Of a DNA stretch of 64,000 bases, positions 32,815 to 44,700 are shown one piece after another. A program made the translations under genes and the position numbers. Source of the DNA: Torymus aiolomorphi (taxonomy: Eukaryota > Arthropoda > Insecta > Hymenoptera > Torymidae); contig CM070873.1 in assembly GCA_036365515.1 (NCBI GenBank), forward strand, positions 41,547,807 to 41,611,806, read 5' to 3'. Under the pieces are notes generated by a model. The model made no database searches and had not been told where the DNA came from. It worked only from the letters and a program-made list of their open reading frames with translations. Position 1 is the first letter of the stretch. Each line of letters opens with the position of its first letter.

Positions 32815-33255
32815 TTAGACCACGCATTCGATGTGTTCCAACACCTAGATGCAAAAAACTACGGAGCGCACCACCTAGACATCGTCATCGGCTACTCCGA
32901 ACACTTAGACGACGCATGGAATGAATTCCGACACCTAGATGCAAAAAACTACAGAGCGCACCACCTAGACTCCGTAATCGGTCACCCTGAACACCTAGAT
33001 GACGCATTCGATGAGATCCAACACCTACAGCCAAAAACTTACGGTGCGCACCACCTAGACTCCGTAATCAGTTACCTCGATCACCTAGACCACGCATGGG
33101 ATGCATTCCGACACCTAGATGCAAAAAACTACGGAGCGCACTACGTAGACTCCGTAATCGGTCACCCTGAATACCTAGACGACGCATTCGATGAGTTTTA
33201 ACACCTAGAGCCACAAACCTACGGCGCGCACCACCTAGACTCCGTCATTGGCCAC
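32815..33255 (+). repeat. 90-bp minisatellite with open reading frame
   Basis: About five units of 90 bp. Each encodes a 30-residue repeat of the form HLDAKNYGAHHLDSVIG then HPEHLDDAFDEFQ. Units alternate between an AWnxFR and an AFDEF/IQ version, so the higher-order period is 180 bp. The frame stays open over four units (32833-33199) without an ATG start and stops inside the fourth junction; a fifth, diverged unit follows. Whether it is expressed is unknown. Confidence 0.85.
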
Positions 33256-33318
33256 CATTTACGAAGCTAATGAGCCATTTATTTGTATCAAGAAATCACT
33301 TTTCTTATTATAGCATTC

Positions 33319-33450
33319 ATTGGCCAACCGCAAGGCTTATTCCGTGACAAAATAAGCGGTAATTATTAGCAACCGTTGGTTAAACGGTTGGCCAAACCTT
33401 TGCGATTTGGTGAACGGATGGCGAACGGTTGGTTACCATTTCTACCAGGG
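33319..33450 (+). repeat. Second copy of the TTTCTACCAGGG repeat
   Basis: A diverged copy of 14556-14706: shared GTGACNAAATAAG, ACCGTTGGTTAAACGGTTGG palindromes and the same TTTCTACCAGGGAA end. Confidence 0.6.
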
Positions 33451-33599
33451 AACTTGCATAATATACTTGGTAAGTTCACTGTAAGATTAGTTATTTACGT
33501 TTGTTTGTGTCGATCATATTTAAAATCTTAATAAGTTTTTCCGCCCTTTAACCTCAAAATGCCATCTTAAATGTCATTTTGCGGCCTCGGACGGAAAAA

Positions 33600-33721
33600 T
33601 ACGTTACTGAAACGTGGACGTAAGAGAATTTTTACCTCATGCGACTTTTCGACCTCGCTTCGCTCGGCCGAAAAACGTCGCATGAGGTAAATAATCCTCT
33701 TCCGCCCGCGTTAGTAATATA
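33600..33721. repeat. Hairpin with CTCGCTTCGCTCGG core
   Basis: The inner arms TTACCTCATGCGAC (33632) and GTCGCATGAGGTAA (ending 33690) enclose TTTTCG..CGAAAA and a TCGCTTCGC core. Less perfect outer arms reach 33600 and 33721. A smaller hairpin (CAAAATG..CATTTTG, 33555-33582) precedes it. Confidence 0.75.
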
Positions 33722-36700
33722 CTATTAAATTAAAAATAAAATTATGCAAATATTTAAAATATATAACTTATACATGCTTTTCTTAATTTATAACTTGCAA
33801 TGGAATTTATGTTCTCAAATCTTGCAGGAAGCATTCGCGTCATTTGGCAACTATAATTTTGCTAGATTTCTTATGTAATGTAATGCTTTTATAATGTAGT
33901 TGCTGCAACCTCCTGCAGGAAAACGCTCTGAACTCACTGAATCAGGCCCGGTTTGCTACATACGAAATCCTGTGCGAGTGGACAAAGGAATTAAAAAATA
34001 TCGGTCTAACATTTTGCTGATTTAAATAACTATTGCAGAAAACTATTATTTTCCTAATAATTATCGATTCTTTTAAAAACTGTTTTATATTTTTATGTAA
34101 TAATAAATAACCAAGAATTATTACGACAAGATAAAAAACAAGTAATTGTCAAATTTATCCCATATAAATATTGATGAAAATCCCAATTAGTATCCAATTA
34201 TCGGGACATTTTTGAGTACTGGGACATTTACCTTATTTATTGACATCAAAATTAAAATCAATTCGAACACTCGCCAAAGATACGAAATTTGCTGGAAAGA
34301 GCTTTCATGTAGGTCAAAGAAAGAATCAACACCACTCGTTAATTTCTTTTCAGGTTTATTTCAAACGTATCTTCTCAAGTTTGCTTTTTTTTACAATTCA
34401 CATCCTATATAACTTCGCTCTTTGGCTTTCTCGTGCGATTCGCTCTTCCAACTCTTATCTCTCTCGCTTACTCTCGTTCTCTCTCTTTCTCTCTCTCACT
34501 CCGATTTTTTTCTCGCAATCGACATAGGTTATGAATTCTCTGCGTTAATTAATCTTCCTTTTTTTTCAAGTATTTACATAGTTTCGGCTTGAAGCCTACA
34601 CAGATTTTTTTTTTCGAAAAAACGTTAGTAGTATTCTTACGGATAATAAATCGGTGAATGCATTATAACGAAATAATCGATTATTTACAATGTCCAAGCA
34701 AATTTGCGGTTCGCGTATTTATAACACATACGTCGTAGGTACTTAATTGTTAATATCTTTCAAGTGATGGTAATCAAGTGATTATGTAAAGAAAATTTCC
34801 AAGTCCTTCGGTTCTGAATAACGATCATCTGCAGTTTTTGTTCACGACAATTATGTATTTCAAATCGTTCGAACGCTAAAAACTTGCGGATTATGAGAAA
34901 AAAAAAAGAAATCAATCGTCGTCATATTTCCTGACTCACCTGAAGCCGCGAGTATAATGTCTACGACTCGCCTAGTAGAATGTATTATCCAATGTAATAT
35001 CCTTACGTATTGCAAGCACGAGAAGGTGGAGCAATGCAGTTAGCTTTCTCTAGAGTTGAACGTTTTCGATGTACGCGCACAATTTTTTTTTATACACGAG
35101 ATTTTCGTAGTTCCTTTTTTTTTTATTTAAATACAGTGAGAAATATCTCTTTGTTTGAAGGAGTGTTCGAGTGACGTTTTGAACTTCGCGCGTCAAATAT
35201 TACCAACCACTGAATAATTAATAAATTTATTATATACTCATATCCATTGGACAGTTGATAAGCTTCAAAGCGTGAAATTCAAATTTTACGCCGACTTCGA
35301 CATTCCCTTCAGTGATCAAGAATTCTATTGATGAGAAAAACGTGTGGCAACGAATTACAAAAACAATACGTACATATTCGTAATTAATCGGTTACAATTA
35401 TACCTTTGAGTAGATGCAAAATACTAATATTACACTCATTGTCTTAAATTATCGACCGTACACTTGTAATTGTGCAAAATTTGACATTTTCTGCTTTCTC
35501 TTAACGCCTTAATAACGATTTTTTTTTTCGATTTACGTCGAAGATGCAAAATTACGTCCAATAATAAGTGCCTCCATGTAAATAATGTTTCAATTCAAGC
35601 TTTTGTGAATACGAAATTTCACTGGGTTCAAACGTTGAATACTGTTTTTATACTTTTTTTTTCTTACCCACTTATAACGAACACATTTTTTACAAAAATA
35701 TGCTCTCGCAACGTAAACGCTTTTCGGAGTGGAGATAATTTCACATTATGGCAGCCAGTCGTCGTTTATGTTCCTTCCAAGTAACGCCAATGTAACCGTG
35801 GATAAAGTAACCGTTTAAATGTTTAAAGGGATGTCAGATTAATTTGAACCTATTTTTATTATCGAATGCGAGATTAGTTCGTTATTGCTCTACGTTTATT
35901 TTAAGGAAATATTGCTATCATCAAAATTTTCAAATAAATTCTAAATATATCATCATACATCTTACATATAATTGAAATATTTCATTTAAATAAATGTAAA
36001 AAAAACATCTTTTAAAGAAAAGAAATACTTAGGATCTAGCATACTTACGCTTTTTTCTCACATTTACAAAATATCAATGGTAAATCAAGTAAATATTTTT
36101 TCCCTTTCATCAAATTTCGAAAACCTCAACAATCTGACATCCCCTTAGACACGAACGTAAAGTGGGCACACAGAACATACGCAGCGAAATGTGTGTATCG
36201 CAATCTCATAAAAAACTTGGTCATAAAGATTTTTCCTTTCGGCAGAGAAATCAGGCGTGGATACATGTCGTATTTATATACATGTATATGTATATACTGC
36301 ATATATTACTCCTTACTCATCCTGTCTTTCTTATTTTTTTTTTCCTTTATTTAATATAATCCTAGAGAAAAATGTACGTGAAGTGTCGCGCGCCTGGCGC
36401 ACTTTATTCATCAAGACGATGCGTTTTCGCTCTATTCGTTCTTGTCCCCCGACATCATCGTTTATTTTTTTAAAATTACTCAGGTAAGCTCGCAGCGAGT
36501 CATCGAAAAAACACTTACGGATTAATCCCATAATTCCTTAAGTTTAATCGTTTATATCGTATAATTATCGTTTATTTATTGTAGTTAATTATCTTTATTT
36601 TAATCATTATTGTGTGTGTGTGTGTGAGTGTGTATACCTATATATATTTATATATATGTACATATTACGCGCCGTATAACGGACGTACATACATATATAT

Positions 36701-39700
36701 AAATATAAATATCACGTAGCTTTTTATTTTATTCCTTTCAATGCGAGATCGGTACTTCGATAATGAAAAAATGGAGCCTAAGAATCGAAACAGTGGGCGA
36801 GGAATATAATTATATTTATATTATCGGTGATATAGAGTATATTAATTTAAATAATTAATTTTTTTATATTACAAGTTCTTTCTCTCGTCCAACCGGATGT
36901 TGTCACGCTACCAGTTGTACACGAATATAATAATTAAACCTCGTTCGTCAATTACATTATATGTATATAATTATATAAACGCTTGCGAATGATGAAAACG
37001 TATACGTAAAATTTGTTGTTGCTTCTTATGACGAATTTATATATAAATTCTCTTTGCTCGCTCTAAATATATATGTATGTATATATATGCGCACATTTTC
37101 GATGCGTCAATATATCATATATATATATTTATAATTTATATATTTCTATACATGTATTATCTTGAATTGAACGCTTGACGTTTACAAATGGTATGACAGG
37201 CATGTACATAAACTCTCGTGCTACTCTCTTCTCTATTTATTTATTATACATTTAATGCGATCACTTTCCTCCAGTAATTCATTTATACATACGTATATAT
37301 AAAATAAATAAATAAATAGTGACTAGACATCGAAAAATAAAATTTCGTAATAAATAAAAACGCGACACGGATAAAGGTAACGATAAGTTATAACAAATAT
37401 ACTGTTTACATATAATATGTACATTGCATTATATGGCTATGTCGAATGCTTCATAAACATTTACATCATGTGACTAGCAATTGTAACAGTTTAAATAAAA
37501 TTTTTTTCACATTTAAAGCCAGCTTTAAAACTTTCCTGCTACAGTTAACCGTATAATAAAATTTAAATAACAATAAATATTCCGAAAGACATTTTCATTT
37601 AACAAACGAATTCTTTGTTGCTTTGCGAAGAAAATTAAAGCTGGAAAAAGTTCGTTAATTCTGTTTTTTGTTTTGAGTAAACAACAAAGACAGTATTACT
37701 ATGGCATCGTCCTTTTCTTTTTTGTACTCTATGAGGCAATAAACTATCTTATTCAGTATAAAAATATGATTTCGTAACTGCTGCTAATTCTTTCGATAAA
37801 CAAAACGAGACAGTTCAACGCCTTTTAACAACGAAATAACATACATTAATATTTCTATATGGAGCATTCCACTTCGAATCGGACGGGTGAGACCAACTTC
37901 GCGCGAAATCGCCCCACACGGTCTTAAATAATTTCTTAATATCACAATGGTTTTTTTTCTGAACAATAGATCTCTAATGAATCACCAAAATCGACGATTT
38001 TTTTCCCCGTGTATACGTGCATGCCTGTGATACGCGGATCCTTACAATTTATACCTTTTTTATTTATTTATTTATTTATACAATAACACGATTCGTAAGT
38101 TTTTTATTTACCATAACGTGCAAGCATGTAAAAGTATATATTTTTATGTATATATATAATATTAGGATTCACGGTGTGGGCCACAGCCTAGTTTTAAAGT
38201 GCAGCTAATACGACAATAAAGGTATATCCTCTCTTCTTCCTCGTATAGGATTAATGTGTTTGGTCCGTGGAGCATCTCATCATATATATATTTTTTTGTT
38301 ATATTTCATTAACGTTAAATTAATTTTTCGATTAGCGATTTTTTTTATTGTTATCACCTAAGGGACTCTGCACTTATCAGCGTTGATGTGTACAAAAATT
38401 TATTTAATTGATTTCTTTAACTTTTTTTTTATTCATTTTCCTCGTCGTCTCGTCCGTCTCTATCTTCGTTTACATCTTAAAAGTACGATTTTTCAAATAG
38501 TTGGTTCGCTGCGGATTCGTTGCACCCACGATGATTTTGCTTACGTATATTTGCTTCTCAGGTATCCGTACAGATATATATAGTGATCTTTCAAAAGAAT
38601 TTCTTCTTTTTTTTTTCATCTTGTTTATAAAAAATAGCGCGCGCGTCAATGAAAGAACGTAAGAGAATAGCGAAACGATATATTTATACTTGATTACAAT
38701 CATCGTCGGTGCGGCACGAATCGAATATCACATCCGTCCAATCCATTGCAAAGTATCTGTTCCCTCGATCGCGATTAATTTTCGACAGCTCCGATTTTTT
38801 TCCACATTAAATATTCGTTGTCTCAATTGTAACGAGTTTTTATTTATTTATTATTTTTATATTTAACGCTGGCTAAACGATCTCTAAACGGTTCTCTTCG
38901 TTTCTCGTTTTTGCGATCTACGTCATCTCGGCGACGTTTGTACGTGTACACGCTATTTTCGACTCATTGAAATTCTAAAAAGGGTTAAATACGAACTTAG
39001 CACGCGAAATGATAATACAACATCTTTAATTTATATGTTTATACATAAATCTTCAATTTTTATATTATATGACATGGCAGTGCTGGAAATTAGAATAAGA
39101 AACATTTAATACATTGAAAATTAATTGAATGCAAGTAAATATTTTATCAACAAAATATTTCCTTGACTCAATATCATTTTGATTAATTACTTAATTCAAG
39201 AATTGATGCAATTCAATGGCGCGCGATCTATATGCACATAAAATATTTTCGTCGTTCAATTTTAAAATACGTTATAGGAATAGTATTCGCGTAAAACAAA
39301 GTTATAATGACGATATCGTTGTTCCAATCGTATCATTAATGCTCAAAACAGCGTGCAACGCGTCACCAGATTATCTTGGCATCATATATATCGCTCCTGT
39401 CGAAAAAAATCTCATCTCTCGCACTTCACTCACTGAGGTATCTTTTATATATTCTTTTATTTGTTGTGTGTGTGTATTCCGCCACGGCGTAAAAAAATAT
39501 ACTCGTGACCCAGATATAGACTCGCTAAACCGTTTTTGGCAGTTTACTTTCAGAAGAAGTATATCTCTGAAACGTTCGACAATGTACAGTAATAATACTT
39601 ATATTTTTTTTCTTTTGAGAGAGACAGCAATATAGTGATGGGTTGCGTGTAAATGTATGTGTGTATGTGTGTGTGGATGTAATTGGTTCGTACTTATAGT

Positions 39701-41607
39701 TCCGCTGACAGCGTCGATGTTCCTGACTTCGATTTTCCATACACTTGTTTGCCGCGGAAATGGTATACGCGAGGACCACGATATTGTACAATTAAATCAG
39801 CAGCTTAGCGATATTTAAGTTCAACTACACGTCGTTTTACTTAATTTTTTCTAGTTATTTTTTTTCTTCAGGTATGGATTAATTATTACATCTACGGTGG
39901 GAAGCGTCAGATGAAGCATTGAAAAATGGTAAAATTTTTAGCTAACACATTCACGCGGATTTCTCGAATTTCGCAATTTTAACATTGTACTTTTTTCGTA
40001 TTATTATTATTATAAAAATTTTGATTTTTCCCAACGAACAGGATCGACCAATTTTTGCCGTTAGAAAATCGACCATTTCGAAAATTCGTACCAACGTATA
40101 CGAGTAATTGTTCGACAGCTATTTTCCAATTCAAATGGCCGAATTCCCAATACCGGGGGACCCTACAAGACCGGATCTAAAATCCTCACGTCTACCGAAT
40201 TTAGCACAGCGTCAATCACCTACGTAAATTACGTTTGATTGTAAGCTCAAATAAATGATTGGAATGGGCAGCCGTGTGCGAGCGTGCAATTCTCCCTTAA
40301 CGCTTAAATTCGCGCGACAAATTTCAATGTAATTAACCCATACCTTATAAATACATACCAGCACCCGAGTGCCGACGATAACGCGCGGTATACAATTAAG
40401 ATCAAAGAACAGGACACATTCGAATGTACACACGATGCACTTGTGTGCCTGTCTGTCTGCGTGTGTATGTGTGTGTGTGTGTGTGTTTGTGTGTGTATGT
40501 ATGTGTACTTTATTTCGCGTCGTATCCGCTTAAATAAGTGATTGCATCGTCCCGAAAGCACTACGCAATTGTTTCGTACTCCCATTATTACTTTCATAAT
40601 CCCCTATATACGGCTATTATACGCGCGGATAGCGCGCGCGTGCGCGTCTTGTCGCTTTTGTTCCTTTACGTATGGATAATATTTATTCGTATTTTCTCTT
40701 TCTCTCTCATTGCACATCGCCATCGACGCAGAATACATTATAACGCGGCACGTACGCAACATCGGCAACAATCCCGTCGATTCTCCAGCTATTGTATATC
40801 ATATTTTATGTCCCGACGAGGAGAGAGTTCGTAATAGAGCCTCCGTCTCTCATTCCCCCTCGTTTCATCGTAATAAAAACTATATGTATATTATACGTAA
40901 TGAACAATAAAAATCGGTCACCTATAACGATAAACGGTAATAATAGTAATAATTTATGATGATAATATCGCAATAATCGCCGAGTGCTCGTCATACCTCA
41001 CAGTTATATATATTATATTATAATTTATAAATTCTTAAGGCTGCAAAGCGCGCGCTTTAACCGCTATATTATAGAGAATGTTTATGCTCTCTGTGTTTTT
41101 TTTCTATCTTTCTCGCTCTTTCTCTCACTCCCACGCACACACTCGTCTCACACGCTTTCACACGCACACATCAACTTCTGTATTTTTTATGTACAAACGA
41201 ATGTCTGTTGTGTGTCTCTGCCTCATGTCGTCTCTGGACGTTGATCCCTCCACGTTAAATTACTCTACTTCTTTTTCATTATCATCGTCATCATCATCAT
41301 CATCTACTTCTTCATCATTATTTACTTCCATTTATTACTTCGTCAATAGTTCATTGTGTGGTTGTTGATGCTGCGATCCCATTTTGCCGGGATCGCGAAG
41401 AAAATTATTGGCGCTATATATTCGTCCGCCGTTTCAGGCCTCGAGGTGGCGCCCCGCGCAGATCGCCAAACCCGCGAGCGAAGTATTGCTCTCGCCGGTC
41501 AACGGCGCTGCTCGTTGCGACGACGTTGCTGCTGGCCGCTGCAGTGGAAGCCACTGCGGCGTTTACAACGTCGGCGGGGAGTCCTCGTAGGCCTGAAAGG
41601 CGTGACT
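33722..41607. other. Long AT-rich region between the two genes
   Basis: No coding exon recognised on either strand. It holds many ATTTA and TATATA tracts and TG microsatellites at 36611-36633 and 40461-40504. The part nearest 41608 is likely the 3' UTR of the channel gene. I cannot place its poly-A site. Confidence 0.45.
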
Positions 41608-41739
41608 CTAGGAAACACCCTTGTAGTGTATGAAGAAGAAGGTGAGGAACACGAAGTAAGCCGCGGGAAAGGTGATCCTCGCTATCACGTCGATCGTCTT
41701 GGCCACTCGGATTGGGTGCGGTGGCTCCTTCTTTCGCAC
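41608..41739 (-). CDS. pHCl terminal exon: M4
   Basis: Starts VRKKEPPHPIRVAKTIDVIA, then M4, and ends HYKGVS with TAG 41608-41610. Acceptor AAACAG. Large plus-strand frames over this exon are shadows. Confidence 0.92.
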   Translation of the reverse strand: MRKKEPPHPIRVAKTIDVIARITFPAAYFVFLTFFFIHYKGVS

Positions 41740-44700
41740 CTGTTTCGGCAGATAATGTAATGTTTACTTTAGGTATAAGCATCGAGAGCTCGTAAGGTTA
41801 AGTATCCGTGATCGAATGTTATTATAAGCGTGACGTGAAAGTGATAAAAGAGTTATGCATTATTGACATTTTGACAAGTACTTTTGACGAGTGAATGATT
41901 GACAATCACGATATCCTTTACCTTTGGATTGAGACATAAATACAGAGATACGTTAATAAAAGTAGCAAAAGATGAAGTCTGATAGAATGAAAAGTCTATT
42001 AAAAGAATATTAGTATACGTAACAATTGTAAATAAAGGTGAGAAAAACGTTCAATTTACAAATAAATGATAATAACTTACAAAAAACGAATCAATACTAA
42101 ATCATCGGGTGAGAGTTGGTATCTTTCTACGCGCTCGGCCGAGTTGGTATATTGTTACTCTCATCCGACGAAATAATAAATAATTAAAATTTTATCAAGA
42201 AACTATCCATTGCAGTAAAGATCAAGTAAATTTACTGACATGCTAACATTTTTAACAAGTTTTGAGAATAATTAAAATTAATACTTGCATTTATCAAGTT
42301 TAACCCAAAGATTATTATGAAAATTCTAGACAGGTATTCTATTCCACTGTGCAAAGATCAATAAAACATTCTAAGAAAATAATTAAGTTTGTGTTAAAAT
42401 ATTAAAAACTGTCAAAAAACTACTTTACTCTCAGTACCATAATTGAAAATATCTTTAAATCAGTACAAACTTAAACTAATATAATGTAAACATTTGAATT
42501 TTGCCCACAAACATTACCGAATGCATGCGTTGTAGCTAGTTTGGCACGGTCGGTAATTAAAACAGCGCGAAATTCAAATGTTCCCATCAGCTACCTAACG
42601 AAAACAAATTTAAAAACTAAAAAAACACATTCTGGTATAATCAGTAATCCTTCAACTACAATATATCATCAACCTACGAATGAAAAAAAAATCTGGAAAT
42701 TCACGACACAGTGACAAACATATAAAGAAAGATATAGACAGAGAGTTGTCAACGTTACGGTACATATGATGAAGCTTGAGCAAAAACCTGGGACGGTGCG
42801 AGTACCTCGGCGGCGCAGCCGTTCGTCGCCGTGTGGGTGCACGGATTGGGCCCGCAGTTCGTGCAGGTGACGATCTCATTGGGTCCGCCGGAGCCGGTGA
42901 CCCCACCACCAGTTGGACCGCCAGTTGGACCGCCGCCGCTGGCGCCACCTTCCCTCTTCTTTTCACCCTGCGACACAGGGCCACAATGCCAGAAAATCTC
43001 ATCCAAGAAATCGCTCTCTCTGCGTGTACGTTATATGTAATGTGTGTCTCTGTGTGTGTGTGTAGTGGTACGATCGACGAGCGATCCAGTTTTCTCTCTC
43101 TACACGGGGTCTCGTAGGCCGAGAGAGCAAGCGGCAGTGCGTGAACGCTGAGGCGGATAACTCTTAGGTATACAATATATATGTATGTAAATATATTTGG
43201 ATATCTGGTTTGAAAGCTCGCGGCTGAGAGAGAGTCTAAAAGTGCTTGCTCGAACTTTTAGTCGGTTGGAAAGCTCAGTACAGGATACGTATATAATGTT
43301 TTTTTTTTTTTTCTATATACTTAGCTCTGAGTAACAGCGACGCGATCGGTGGCTCAAGGACTTTTTCCTCGCGTGATTCCACAGTTCCTCGCGATCGAAT
43401 CGTATTTGTTATATTGATTTTACGATGTTTATCGGCGCGAAGGAAAGAGTCCTTAATCACTCGATTATATTATGGTAACAGTGAAATGCTTCAAGCTGAG
43501 AATAATAGTAATAATAATTATCCGTAAGCTACATATCGTATATGACGAGTATACTTCGTAATAGTCGTAAGCCGGGTGCTGTATTATATATGGCCTTCAA
43601 AAATAATTCTGTAAGCGTATATAGAAAAAAAATAATATGGCGTAAACTGGAAAGCTAAAGCTTCTTGTCGTATAAAATGGATTACCGGGCTGCTTTTTTA
43701 CTTCGGCTCTCTGCGATATATTTGCCGGGAGATGACAAGGGCGAAAAGTGGATCGTTCGCGTCGATTTCGTTGGCTTTCTCTCGTTGATCATAGAATATA
43801 TCGTCAATGTACAGCGGTATAAATTATATATATATATATATACGTATGTGTGTATATATGTTTATACCGAGGAAAATGAGTATATTTCGTGCTACCACTT
43901 CTCATTTATCAACGAGTTACATGCCGCATAATAAAATGTATGTATATATAATGCCTACGTTTATATATTTGCCAAACATCAGACTGTGCAGGAAGATGTC
44001 TTGTTTTTAATTACTTGCTTTTAATGTTTTTACATTATTTTTACATTCAATTTTTTAAACTCAAGCCGAGTGATTTATTACATTATATTTGAATTAACTT
44101 ACGACTAGGAGCACAAATTTTCCACATAGTCTGACGTAAAAGAGGCAATTCGGATCAAACTGGGTGAAACATAATAACGTGTCATAAAAATCAATGTCAT
44201 TAAAATGAAACGATCAATCACTATATATTTATACATATGTATAATGTATAATGTAATAACAAATCTGTCGAACGAATCCAATAATCAACAATAATGTATT
44301 TGCGATAGGGCTATCAAGCTTAAAATGTTCGTATATCGACCCATACACTCTTGAATTCGAAACACCTACACGTCCGCGCGAATAGGAGCAGTTCATTATG
44401 TTATTCATTATATCAGTTATAAATGATCGCAAAGCGGTGACGTTCTCTTTATAGACTAGACTAGATAAAAAGTAGTCTGGGACAAAGTTTTTTATTTCAC
44501 AGGCGGGTGTACAATAAAAATAACAACAAGATATTTCGTGAAATATCAGCAGTTTGAAACCATTTACCGATCGACATATAATGCTAGAAGCTGCTCGTAT
44601 AAACGTACTAACGTGTAAATGTTTATATGCACGTATAGTTGTACAATGCGCATGTACATGCGCACGCACAATACGTCGTGCATGCACAATACGTGCATGA

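Noticed and set aside
41356..41760. 134-codon plus-strand ORF
   Set aside because: Antisense shadow of the pHCl M4 exon.
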